Part shown: in pieces, positions 1 to 7,868 of the stretch | How the letters are laid out: each line of letters starts with the position of its first letter | How positions within the stretch are numbered: the first letter of the stretch is position 1 | Assembly: GCF_036639235.1 (NCBI RefSeq) | Contig: NZ_JAVWJB010000004.1 | Span: forward strand, 1-64,000 | Source of the DNA: Clostridium_AB sp036639235 | GTDB lineage: Bacteria > Bacillota > Clostridia > Clostridiales > Caloramatoraceae | Reading direction: 5' to 3' | Length of the DNA: 64,000 nt | Program-made: the position numbers and the translations under genes | The notes under the pieces: model-generated | The model's database searches: none | What the model was told of the DNA's origin: nothing | Seen by the model: the letters and a program-made list of their open reading frames with translations, nothing else

Positions 1-24
1 ATTTTTTGACCCTTTTAAGCAATT

Positions 25-53
25 AAAGGCATAGAATTTTCTATGCCTTTTTT
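25..53. terminator. Rho-independent terminator at the left edge
   Basis: A perfect 10-bp stem (25-34 with 41-50) and a 6-nt loop are followed by a T run. It most likely ends a gene lying left of the window. The A-rich 5' flank is short, so the main direction is plus. Confidence 0.75.
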
Positions 54-110
54 ATTTGCAGTTGTATCATTTCTATGCTTTATGTTAATCATATAAATAT
101 ATAAGTATAT

Positions 111-147
111 AAGGAGGTAAGTAGATAGTTTATCTATTAATATGATT
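111..147 (+). promoter_or_regulatory. Distant ribosome binding site bridged by a small hairpin
   Basis: A near-perfect Shine-Dalgarno AAGGAGGT (111-118) lies 23 nt before the first ATG (142), too far for normal initiation. A 6-bp inverted repeat (TAGATA 122-127, TATCTA 131-136, loop GTT) lies between them. If it folds, the effective spacing drops to about 8 nt. No ATG, GTG or TTG lies closer in frame, and an in-frame TAA is at 118-120. The stem is AU-rich and weak, so the folding is an inference. Confidence 0.5.
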
Positions 148-660
148 ATGAAAAGAAGAGTATTAACATTAATATGTATAGGTATGTTTAGTATATTATT
201 AATAGGCAAGGTTCAGTATAGTCATAACATAGAGATGAAGAATATGCTTACAGAGAAGGTTGTAGTTGCTGATACTAAGAATATTCCATTTGAATATACA
301 GAGGAAACAGCTATAAATAACGGAGATGTTGTTATTGTTAATAGTATAATACACAATAAACATAGACTTGACGAATTTATGACTAAAATTAATAAGAAGA
401 AGATCTCTAAAATTAGGGTGGTTACATATACAAAGGGACAGGTCCCTTTAATTGAAAATCTTTATTTTAATGGTAATAATATTGTTTTAGTAACTGATAA
501 TACTAGAGATGAGGTTATAGATAGGGAATATAGGGAGATTAAACGATATGAGGTTTCCTCTATTAACTACCATAACAAGGATGATGGAGTGCTTTATGTA
601 GCAACTCTAGATACTGGAGAGACATTCGATATATTATATTACAAAGATATAAAGAAATAG
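142..660 (+). CDS. DUF4362-like membrane-anchored or secreted protein
   Basis: A 172-residue protein. A short basic N-terminus and a hydrophobic segment (about residues 7-23) suggest a signal anchor or uncleaved signal peptide. The outer part contains NGDVVIVN (about 60-67), then a stretch predicted to alternate strands and helices, resembling the DUF4362 family of Bacillus and Clostridium proteins of unknown function. There is no lipobox. A second ATG at 148 is possible. It is a single-gene unit, with a terminator before it and one that includes its stop codon. The function is unknown and the family call is moderate. Confidence 0.6.
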   Translation: MIMKRRVLTLICIGMFSILLIGKVQYSHNIEMKNMLTEKVVVADTKNIPFEYTEETAINNGDVVIVNSIIHNKHRLDEFMTKINKKKISKIRVVTYTKGQVPLIENLYFNGNNIVLVTDNTRDEVIDREYREIKRYEVSSINYHNKDDGVLYVATLDTGETFDILYYKDIKK

Positions 661-688
661 CCTACTTAATTAAAGTAGGCTATTTTTT
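658..688. terminator. Bidirectional terminator containing both convergent stop codons
   Basis: A perfect 10-bp stem (658-667 with 673-682) is followed by six Ts on the plus strand and preceded by an A run that serves the minus strand. The TAG of the plus gene (658-660) and the TAG of the minus glycosylase gene (680-682) are the two ends of the stem. Confidence 0.85.
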
Positions 689-1294
689 AGATATATATTT
701 ATTGTCTTTTATATAGTATCTCCATAGAAAATCACGTGCTTCTTCAGAATAATCTATGTTAATACGTTTTGATTTTATAATATTATCATCAGATATATTT
801 TCATTTTCACATATAAATAAATCATCGGAGTTAAAGCTAATATTATTATGTTTTTTAGTAAGTGCCATAGCAATAGAAAGTTTACCAGGTCCATTAGCAA
901 GGTTTATATATTGCTTTTTTGTAATTTCATTAAGAGATTTTTTATATCTATCAATGCACATATACTCTATTCCATGAATAGGCTCAAGTGCACGAATAAG
1001 AACGGCACAGGGTTCACCTTCTACTTCACAAACTACATTTGTACAATTATACATTCCATATATTAAGTATATATAGGAAACCCCACCTGCATTAAAAATA
1101 GTTTCTGTTCTAGGAGTTTTCTTATAGTTGTATCCATGGCATGCCTTATCAATAGATCCGATATAACTTTCAGTTTCAACTATTTTTCCTATTCGATAAT
1201 GTCCATTAACAAAGTGTACTAGATTTTTACCAAGTAGACCTTTAGCAACAGTATGTGTATCCTGTAAATAAAATTTAGGATCAAGCTTTCTCAT
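680..1294 (-). CDS. 3-methyladenine DNA glycosylase (AAG/MPG family)
   Basis: A 204-residue protein of the AAG/MPG fold, the usual length for bacterial members. It would remove alkylated and deaminated purines from DNA in base excision repair. Motif VETESYIG (39-46) holds the likely catalytic Glu42 and intercalation-site Tyr44. His53 and the YIYLIYGMYN segment (74-83) match base-pocket residues of human AAG. A GGAGG sits about 7 nt before the ATG. It is a single gene, convergent with the DUF4362-like gene. Confidence 0.9.
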   Translation of the reverse strand: MRKLDPKFYLQDTHTVAKGLLGKNLVHFVNGHYRIGKIVETESYIGSIDKACHGYNYKKTPRTETIFNAGGVSYIYLIYGMYNCTNVVCEVEGEPCAVLIRALEPIHGIEYMCIDRYKKSLNEITKKQYINLANGPGKLSIAMALTKKHNNISFNSDDLFICENENISDDNIIKSKRINIDYSEEARDFLWRYYIKDNKYISKK

Positions 1295-1520
1295 AATTCC
1301 TCCATAAAAATATTATTATTCTTATAGTAACAATTTAAGTATATATTATGCAGAGAAAAATTATATACTTAATAATTTAATTATATCAAATGATGATATT
1401 ATACTAAAAATTTTTTAGATACATAGAATATCATAGATAAATTCTATAGTTTATATATACAATAATTTTAAATTATTAGAATATATTAATACTAGGAAGA
1501 AATAGCAGGAGGGTGTATGT

Positions 1521-2039
1521 ATGACATGTTTAAAGTCAAAATATATGAAAGATACCTTTGTTATAAGCAATTTACCATATAAGAAGTATCATCTATCTTC
1601 ACTTTTATTAATTGGAAGATTAAAAAGGGATGATGATGTTAAGTTAGCTAAGACAATAATGAAGTTTAATACAGACTGTATTAAGGCATCAGTAGTTAAA
1701 AAGGCTATACTGAAGATATTTGTTCGTAAAAAGCAGCCAGATGAAACCATTGAGAATATTAAATTTAATATAGGTATAAACAAGGAATATGTATATATTG
1801 CAGATACCTGTTATGTAAGTTTGCCAAAGTATTCTTCTACGGATATTGAGTTTATAGTTGATAAATTAAGTATAGGAAAATATATAGAAATAGATATAAC
1901 TAGTATATTTAACAAATGGTTAAGTAATGAAATAGTTAACAATGGAATTACTATATATCCACATGGTGATGAGGGAACGATTGTACACTTCTCATCTACT
2001 GAAAGTTCAAAGCCACCTATACTAGAATATGAACTATAA
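1521..2039 (+). CDS. DNRLRE-domain-like protein
   Basis: A 172-residue protein without signal peptide or membrane segment. The pattern (SLLLIGR near the N-terminus, a KA-L-I strand near residue 55, then DITSIFNKWL and a C-terminal FSSTESSKPPILEYEL) fits the DNRLRE beta-sandwich domain, usually found in surface or spore-associated proteins. The start is fixed by AGGAGGG at 1507-1513, 7 nt before the ATG. It stands alone, with 226 bp of AT-rich DNA upstream in which no clear promoter was recognised. The role is unknown; a spore-coat or carbohydrate-related role is only a guess. Confidence 0.55.
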   Translation: MTCLKSKYMKDTFVISNLPYKKYHLSSLLLIGRLKRDDDVKLAKTIMKFNTDCIKASVVKKAILKIFVRKKQPDETIENIKFNIGINKEYVYIADTCYVSLPKYSSTDIEFIVDKLSIGKYIEIDITSIFNKWLSNEIVNNGITIYPHGDEGTIVHFSSTESSKPPILEYEL

Positions 2040-2094
2040 TAGGGGGGATTATATACCCTTAAGTTATAATTAGAATGTATAAATGATCTAAAAA

Positions 2095-2135
2095 TATAAA
2101 GCTTGTAGATGTAATCTACAAGCTTTATATTTTTT
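2095..2135. terminator. Bidirectional terminator
   Basis: A perfect 16-bp stem (2095-2110 with 2114-2129) and a 3-nt loop are followed by Ts on the plus strand. The mirrored AT tract on the other side would serve the minus-strand small gene, whose stop codon lies at the right edge. Confidence 0.85.
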
Positions 2136-2274
2136 ACTCGTTCTTTTCTTCTTTTGATTCTGGTAGTTTTTTAGAGTCGGAGGACTTCTTACTATTTGAC
2201 TTAATAGTTACGAATGATACTATGATCATTGCACCAATACAAACTAAGCCTATGATTGCACTTGTACTTAGCAT
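2134..2274 (-). CDS. Small single-pass membrane protein (46 aa)
   Basis: A short open frame on the minus strand: 46 residues, ATG start, TAA stop. The ribosome binding site is excellent (AAGGAGGTG on the minus strand at 2281-2289, 6 nt spacing). Residues 5-24 are a hydrophobic helix. Residues 25-46 form a Ser/Lys/Glu-rich charged tail, so the likely topology is N-out or a small anchor. The gene diverges from pstS1 and shares a bidirectional terminator with the DNRLRE-like gene. No family was recognised. The strong RBS, clean membrane segment and tight terminator support a real gene. Confidence 0.65.
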   Translation of the reverse strand: MLSTSAIIGLVCIGAMIIVSFVTIKSNSKKSSDSKKLPESKEEKNE

Positions 2275-2387
2275 ATTAATCACCTCCTTATAGTCCATAC
2301 ATATATATATTCAATCTATTCCTAAAAAATGAATATTGTGAAACTATTAAGTTAATAATGTTAATTTAATGCACAAAAAATGTAAAA

Positions 2388-2446
2388 TCACTTAAACTTT
2401 ATTTAACTTTTAAGTGATAGTTACGAGTATTTTTAAATCTTATAAT
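2388..2446 (+). promoter_or_regulatory. Candidate PhoP-dependent promoter of pstS1
   Basis: Two TTAACA-like hexamers 11 bp apart (TTAAAC 2392-2397, TTAACT 2403-2408) match the phased direct repeats bound by Firmicute PhoP. A TATAAT (2441-2446) begins 33 nt after the last repeat, and the -35 position is poor, as expected for an activated promoter. The repeats lie inside a 9-bp inverted repeat (TCACTTAAA 2388-2396 and its complement 2409-2417). PhoP control is inference. Confidence 0.6.
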
Positions 2447-2484
2447 TAACTCATAAATTATTTTTTCTTTAGGAGGAAAATTAA

Positions 2485-3414
2485 ATGGGGAAGATTAAAG
2501 GGTTAATTATTTCTACAGTTATTGGAGCACTAGCATTAAGCTTTGTAGGATGCTCAGAAAATCAGGAGACTACTAGTAATATTCAGGGACAAGTTAGACT
2601 TGATGGGTCTAGTACAGTAGCCCCAATAGCACAGGCAGTGACAGAGGAATTTAATAAGGAATTTAAGGATGTTAAGGTTTCAATTGGGGTTTCAGGTACA
2701 GGAGGAGGCTTTAAAAAATTTACTGCAGGTGAAACAGATATAAATAATGCTTCAAGAAAAATTAAGGAAGAAGAACTTAAAAAAGCAAGTGAAAAAAACA
2801 TTCACGTAACTGGTATTGAGGTAGCATATGATGGTATTGCTGTTGTAGTTAATAAAGAAAATACATGGGCAACTGATATAACAAGCGAAGAACTTAAACT
2901 GATATGGGATGAAGGTTCAAAGATTAAAATGTGGAGCGATATAAGAAAAGGGTGGCCACAGGAAGAGATTAGACTTTATGGACCAGGTACAGACTCAGGA
3001 ACATTTGAATATTTTACTGAGGCTATAAACGGTAAGGCTAAGAGGATTAGAACTGATTTTACAGCAAGTGAAGATGATAATGTTTTAGTTCAAGGTGTTT
3101 CAAATGATAAGTATGCACTAGGTTATTTCGGAGCTGCCTATTATGAAGAAAATATAGATAAGCTTAAGGCATTAACTATTAACGGTGTAGCACTTAAATC
3201 AGATACAATTGCAAACAAGCAGTATAGTCCCCTTTCAAGACCTTTATACATTTACGTATCAAGTGAATCAGTAAAAAGGCCAGAAGTTATTGAGTACCTA
3301 AACTTTTTTATGAATAATGTTAAAGATTTAGTATCACAGGTTGGGTATTTTCCTTTAGAGGACTCAAAATATGAAAATGCTAAAGAAGAGATTCATAAAT
3401 TAACACAAAAATAA
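2485..3414 (+). CDS. pstS: Phosphate-binding lipoprotein PstS (copy 1)
   Basis: A 309-residue substrate-binding lipoprotein of the high-affinity phosphate ABC transporter. The signal peptide ends in a lipobox with Cys23 (FVGC). Phosphate-binding motifs are visible: DGSSTVAPI after the lipobox, SGTGGGFKKF and GPGTDSGTFEYF. It is closely related over its whole length to the next gene (same motifs, same Cys position), so the pair is a tandem duplication. It has its own PHO-like promoter, AGGAGG RBS and probable terminator, so it may be expressed separately from pstS2-phoU. Confidence 0.95.
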   Translation: MGKIKGLIISTVIGALALSFVGCSENQETTSNIQGQVRLDGSSTVAPIAQAVTEEFNKEFKDVKVSIGVSGTGGGFKKFTAGETDINNASRKIKEEELKKASEKNIHVTGIEVAYDGIAVVVNKENTWATDITSEELKLIWDEGSKIKMWSDIRKGWPQEEIRLYGPGTDSGTFEYFTEAINGKAKRIRTDFTASEDDNVLVQGVSNDKYALGYFGAAYYEENIDKLKALTINGVALKSDTIANKQYSPLSRPLYIYVSSESVKRPEVIEYLNFFMNNVKDLVSQVGYFPLEDSKYENAKEEIHKLTQK

Positions 3415-3432
3415 TTTCAATCTTAAAGTATG

Positions 3433-3480
3433 AAGGGCTATTTAAAGCAAGAGAGATAAATAAGATTTAGTAGCCCTTTT
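3433..3480 (+). terminator. Possible weak terminator after pstS1
   Basis: An 8-bp stem (AAGGGCTA 3433-3440 with TAGCCCTT 3471-3478) encloses a 30-nt loop and is followed by a short T run. The large loop makes it weak; it may only reduce read-through into pstS2. Confidence 0.4.
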
Positions 3481-3551
3481 AAATATTTTATAGGGATTTT
3501 AGGAACACTATAGTTACATAGTTATGAGATTTTTTATATTTAATTGTTATT

Positions 3552-3626
3552 TTATAGTAATGTTAAATGGATTTAACATTGAATTAACTTAAGAGGATAG
3601 AATATGAGGTATAGTAAAATTATAAT
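3552..3626 (+). promoter_or_regulatory. Candidate PhoP-dependent promoter of pstS2 and the pst operon
   Basis: Phased repeats TTATAG (3552), TTAAAT (3563), TTAACA (3573) and TTAACT (3584) have a 10-11 bp period, the pattern of Firmicute PHO boxes. TATAAT (3621-3626) follows the last repeat by 31 nt, nearly the same as at pstS1. No good -35 hexamer is seen, consistent with activator dependence. Confidence 0.65.
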
Positions 3627-3670
3627 CAAATTGTAACTATTTAATGTAAGGTTGAAAGGAGAAATCCCTA

Positions 3671-4585
3671 ATGAAAAAACTAAAGGGACTTGTATTAGCA
3701 GGTCTTGTGACTTTAATTGGAGTTACAGCAGTAGGCTGTACAGGTAAGGAACATCAACAAATAAAGATAGACGGTTCAAGTACGGTTGCACCTATTAGTC
3801 AGGTTGTAGCTGAGTATTTTAATGAGGAACATAGAGAGGTTAGAGTATCTATTGGTACATCAGGTACCGGTGGAGGTTTTAAGAAGTTCTACGCTGGAGA
3901 AATTGACATTAATGATGCTTCAAGAGCAGTTAAGAAAGAAGAAGCTGATAAAGCTAGTGAACATGGAATAAAAATGCATGAGTTTGAGGTTGCATATGAT
4001 GGAATTGCCATTGTTGTTAACCCACAAAATGATTGGATTTCAGATATATCAACAGAGGAACTTAAGAGAATTTGGGAACCAGGTTCTAAAATCAAAAAAT
4101 GGAGTGATATAAGACCTGAGTGGCCAAAGGAAGAAATTAAGCTTTATGGACCTGGAACAGATTCAGGAACATTTGATTATTTTACAGAGGCAATAAATGG
4201 AGAAAGTAAGTCAATAAGAACTGATTTTACAGCAAGTGAAGACGATAACGTTTTAATTCAAGGAGTTGCAAATGATAAGTATGCATTAGGATATTTTGGA
4301 GCAGCATTCTATGAAGAGAATAGCTCAAAGCTAAAGGCACTTAAGGTTAACGGGATTGAACTAAATGCTGAAACGATTAGTTCAAATAAGTATTCACCAC
4401 TTTCAAGACCTTTATATATTTATGTTAACGAAGAATCACTAAAAAGACCGGAAGTACACACATTCTTAACATATTACTTTACAAAGGTTAAGGAATTTAT
4501 TACTCAGGTTGGATATTATCCACTAGAAGACGTTAAATACGAAAATGCACTAAATAAGGTTAATGAGCTAGCAGGTAAAAAGTAA
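3671..4585 (+). CDS. pstS: Phosphate-binding lipoprotein PstS (copy 2)
   Basis: A 304-residue periplasmic-type binding lipoprotein, paralogous to the gene just upstream. The lipobox ends at Cys23 (AVGC). DGSSTVAPI, SGTGGGFKKF and GPGTDSGTFDYF form the phosphate pocket. The two copies differ mostly in surface stretches and at the extreme C-terminus. It sits 28 bp before pstC and is probably the first gene of pstS2-pstC-pstA-pstB-phoU, transcribed from the PHO-like promoter. Confidence 0.95.
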   Translation: MKKLKGLVLAGLVTLIGVTAVGCTGKEHQQIKIDGSSTVAPISQVVAEYFNEEHREVRVSIGTSGTGGGFKKFYAGEIDINDASRAVKKEEADKASEHGIKMHEFEVAYDGIAIVVNPQNDWISDISTEELKRIWEPGSKIKKWSDIRPEWPKEEIKLYGPGTDSGTFDYFTEAINGESKSIRTDFTASEDDNVLIQGVANDKYALGYFGAAFYEENSSKLKALKVNGIELNAETISSNKYSPLSRPLYIYVNEESLKRPEVHTFLTYYFTKVKEFITQVGYYPLEDVKYENALNKVNELAGKK

Positions 4586-4613
4586 TTATCATACTAGTTA
4601 AGGGAGGATTGAA

Positions 4614-5519
4614 ATGAGAAAGATTGTATTCCCAAGCAAGGCAAAGACGAAGCAAAGAGAGAAATTTGTTAAAGCTACTTTAATGGGACTTGGAATTATA
4701 TCAATACTTATAACAATTGGAATTATATTATCTCTAATAGGAGAAACTTTTAGTTTCTTTAAAGAGGTTTCAATAGTTGAATTTTTAACTGGTACCCAGT
4801 GGACTCCATTATTTGCTGATGCACACTTTGGGGTATTACCACTTGTTGCTGGTACATTATTAATTGTTGTTTTTGCGGCTTTAATCTCAATACCAATAGG
4901 ACTTGGTGCTGCTATTTACTTAAGTGAGTATGCACCAAATAGGGTACGTAAGATAATTAAGCCTATTCTTGAAATTTTAGCTGGTATTCCATCAATAGTA
5001 TATGGATACTTTGCAGTTACAACGATTACACCAATTCTTAAGACAATATTCCCTGATATAAGCGTATTTAATGCTTTAAGTGCAGGTATAGCAGTAGGAA
5101 TAATGACTATTCCAATGGTTTGCTCACTAAGTGAAGATGCTATGATGGCAGTACCAGATTCACTACGTCAAGGAGCATATGGTCTTGGTTCAACTAAGTT
5201 TGAGGTAGCAACTAAGATTGTTTTACCTGCATCAATTTCAAGTGTTGCAGCTTCATTTATTCTTGCTATATCAAGAGCAATAGGAGAAACAATGATTGTT
5301 GCCATGGCAGCGGGATCAACCCCAAAGCTTACACTTAATCCACTTGAAAGTATACAAACAATGACAGGATTTATAGCACAGGTAAGTATGGGAGATGTTC
5401 CATACGGATCAATTTCACATAAAACGTTATATGCAGTAGGAACACTACTATTTATAATTACACTAATACTTAACATAATATCTAAGAAGGTAGTTAAGAA
5501 ATATAGGAGGGCACTATAA
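4614..5519 (+). CDS. pstC: Phosphate ABC transporter permease PstC
   Basis: A 301-residue inner-membrane permease with about six hydrophobic segments and the binding-protein-dependent transporter signature near the EAA loop (ALGST-like YGLGSTKFEVATKIVLP). It pairs with PstA to form the phosphate channel. GGGAGGA lies before the ATG. Its TAA overlaps the ATG of pstA by one base, indicating translational coupling. Confidence 0.95.
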   Translation: MRKIVFPSKAKTKQREKFVKATLMGLGIISILITIGIILSLIGETFSFFKEVSIVEFLTGTQWTPLFADAHFGVLPLVAGTLLIVVFAALISIPIGLGAAIYLSEYAPNRVRKIIKPILEILAGIPSIVYGYFAVTTITPILKTIFPDISVFNALSAGIAVGIMTIPMVCSLSEDAMMAVPDSLRQGAYGLGSTKFEVATKIVLPASISSVAASFILAISRAIGETMIVAMAAGSTPKLTLNPLESIQTMTGFIAQVSMGDVPYGSISHKTLYAVGTLLFIITLILNIISKKVVKKYRRAL

Positions 5520-6391
5520 TGGGTGATAAAAGCGCACAAAGAATCAAAAGACGTAGAATGAAAAACTCAATATTCCACGGTGTTATATTTGCCTGTACTA
5601 TGTTCGGAATTATAATGCTAGCTATTCTTCTTATAGATCTTTTAATAAAGGGTGTACCTTACCTAACAGGTAAGTTTATTACGAATTACCCATCAATTCT
5701 TCCAAGTAGAGCAGGTATTTTCCCAGCACTATTAGGAAGTTTATGGATTATTGTTTTAACAGCTTTAATAGCATTCCCAGTTGGAGTTGGAACTGCTATT
5801 TATCTTGAGGAATACGCTAAGGAAGGAAAACTTACTGAGTTTATTAAGTTAAATATAGCAAACCTTGCTGGAGTACCTTCAATTATATACGGTATACTAG
5901 GTCTTACGATTTTTGTTCGTGGACTTGGTATGGGAAGAAGTATACTTGCAGCATCATTTACAATGGCGCTATTAGTGCTTCCTATTATAATACTTGCATC
6001 TCAAGAAGCTTTAAGAACAGTACCATCATCACTTAAGCAGGCTTCATATGCACTAGGTACTACTAAGTGGCAAACAGTTACTGGAGTTATACTTCCTTAC
6101 TCAATTCCAGGAATTTTAACAGGTACAATACTTGGTATTTCAAGGGTACTTGGTGAAGCTGCACCACTAATAGTTGTAGGAGCAGTTGGATATATATCAT
6201 TTGCACCTACGAATCCACTTGATTCATTTACAGCATTACCGATTCAGATCTTTAACTGGTCAGCAATGCCAAAGGTTGAGTTTGAACATTTAGCAGCAGC
6301 AGGAATTTTAGTATTACTTGCTATACTACTTTTAGTAAATTCAATAGCTATTATACTTAGAAACAAGTATCAAATCAAAATGAAGGACTAA
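5519..6391 (+). CDS. pstA: Phosphate ABC transporter permease PstA
   Basis: A 290-residue permease partner of PstC, with six predicted membrane segments. The cytoplasmic coupling loop reads ASYALGTTKWQTVTGVILP, the typical EAA motif contacting PstB. The start overlaps the pstC stop by one base, with a GGAGGG inside the end of pstC. The basic N-terminus (KRRRMK) fits the positive-inside rule. Confidence 0.95.
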   Translation: MGDKSAQRIKRRRMKNSIFHGVIFACTMFGIIMLAILLIDLLIKGVPYLTGKFITNYPSILPSRAGIFPALLGSLWIIVLTALIAFPVGVGTAIYLEEYAKEGKLTEFIKLNIANLAGVPSIIYGILGLTIFVRGLGMGRSILAASFTMALLVLPIIILASQEALRTVPSSLKQASYALGTTKWQTVTGVILPYSIPGILTGTILGISRVLGEAAPLIVVGAVGYISFAPTNPLDSFTALPIQIFNWSAMPKVEFEHLAAAGILVLLAILLLVNSIAIILRNKYQIKMKD

Positions 6392-6408
6392 TGAAGAGGG
6401 TGAATGAG

Positions 6409-7164
6409 ATGGATACAAAGATTAAAATAAGCAATATGGACTTTTATTATGGTGACAATAAGGCACTTAAAAATATAAGTATGGACATATATGATAAGCA
6501 GATTACAGCATTTATAGGACCCTCAGGATGTGGTAAATCAACATTCCTTAGAAGTCTTAATAGAATGAATGATTTTATAGATGGTATAAAAGTAGAAGGA
6601 GAAATACTTGTTGAAGGCGAAAATATATATTCAAGTAGTATAGACTCTGTTGAACTTAGACGTAATATTGGAATGGTTTTCCAAAGACCAAATCCATTTC
6701 CTAAATCAATATATGAGAATATAGTATATGGTCTTCGTAAAAATGGAATCAAAGACAAGGAACTTCTAGATGATGTTGTTGAAAGTACACTTAAATCAGT
6801 AGCTTTATATGATGAGGTTAAGAATAAAATTCATAAGTCAGCCCTAGAGCTATCAGGTGGTCAGCAACAAAGACTTTGCATTGCAAGAGCAATAGCTATG
6901 CAGCCAGACGTTATCCTTATGGATGAGCCAACATCAGCACTTGACCCTATATCAACCCATAAGATAGAAGAACTTTTACTTGATTTGAAAGATGAATATA
7001 CTATAATTATGGTAACCCACTCTATGCACCAGGCAGCTAGAATATCAGATTATACTGCATTTTTCCTAAATGGTGAGGTTATAGAGTACGATATAACAAA
7101 AAACATTTTCTCTAACCCACGTGACAAAAGAACAGAGGATTATATAACTGGTCGTTTCGGTTAG
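6409..7164 (+). CDS. pstB: Phosphate ABC transporter ATPase PstB
   Basis: The ATP-binding subunit that powers PstCA. Walker A GPSGCGKST, ABC signature LSGGQQQR, Walker B VILMDEPTSALDP and the H-loop histidine (MVTHSM) are intact. The start is placed at 6409, where GGTGA lies 5 nt upstream. An in-frame ATG at 6391, overlapping the pstA stop, would add six residues and is a possible alternative. The protein is about 251 residues, normal for PstB. Confidence 0.93.
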   Translation: MDTKIKISNMDFYYGDNKALKNISMDIYDKQITAFIGPSGCGKSTFLRSLNRMNDFIDGIKVEGEILVEGENIYSSSIDSVELRRNIGMVFQRPNPFPKSIYENIVYGLRKNGIKDKELLDDVVESTLKSVALYDEVKNKIHKSALELSGGQQQRLCIARAIAMQPDVILMDEPTSALDPISTHKIEELLLDLKDEYTIIMVTHSMHQAARISDYTAFFLNGEVIEYDITKNIFSNPRDKRTEDYITGRFG

Positions 7165-7181
7165 AAGAAGGGGGGAAAGTA

Positions 7182-7835
7182 ATGAGTAGAGAGCATTATT
7201 CACAAAGAATTCTTGACGTAAAACATAAGGTGTTAACAATGGGTTCTATGGTTGAAAGTGTTATTAACATGTCTGTTACAGCACTTAAAAATGGAGATGT
7301 AGAACTTGCTAAAAGGGTTTATGAAGAAGATGATAAGATAGATCTTTTAGAAATTGAAATAGAGCAGGAGTGTATGACGCTTTTAGCACTTCAATCACCA
7401 CTTGCTAAGGACCTTAGAATTGTAGCAACAGCACTTAAGCTTATAACAGATCTTGAGAGAATGGGAGACCATGCTGTTAATATTTCAAAGATCACACTTG
7501 AAATTGGTGAGGAGTCACTTATTAAGCCACTTATAGATATTCCTAAAATGGCTGGTATGTGTCAAGACATGGTAAGGTTAAGTCTTGATGCCTTTGTTAA
7601 GGAAGATATAACTCTTGCTGAAAAGGTAGCCCTAATGGATGAGGAAGTAGATGAGATTTACGAAAATATTGTTGAGGAATTATTTATCCTAATAGGAGAA
7701 CACAGAGATAATATTAAACAGGGAACTAAGCTATTATTTGTAGGACGTTTCCTTGAGAGAATTGCTGATCACACTACTAATATTTGTGAAAGACTTGTAT
7801 ACATGGTTACAGGTGAAAGACAAGAATTTAACTAA
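7182..7835 (+). CDS. phoU: Phosphate transport system regulator PhoU
   Basis: A 217-residue all-helical protein with two PhoU repeats, each carrying the acidic metal-binding motif (DLERMGDHAVNI near residue 85, and FLERIADHTTNI near 190). PhoU links the Pst transporter to PhoR/PhoP and represses the regulon when phosphate is ample. It is the last gene of the operon, 17 bp after pstB, and ends at a strong bidirectional terminator. No phoP or phoR lies in the window. Confidence 0.95.
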   Translation: MSREHYSQRILDVKHKVLTMGSMVESVINMSVTALKNGDVELAKRVYEEDDKIDLLEIEIEQECMTLLALQSPLAKDLRIVATALKLITDLERMGDHAVNISKITLEIGEESLIKPLIDIPKMAGMCQDMVRLSLDAFVKEDITLAEKVALMDEEVDEIYENIVEELFILIGEHRDNIKQGTKLLFVGRFLERIADHTTNICERLVYMVTGERQEFN

Positions 7836-7868
7836 AAAAAGGTTGATGGATATCCATCAACCTTTTTT
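7834..7868. terminator. Bidirectional terminator between phoU and lepB
   Basis: A perfect 22-bp palindrome (7841-7862) is flanked by seven As and six Ts. It ends the pst operon and, on the other strand, lepB. The lepB stop codon lies in the T run. Confidence 0.9.
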
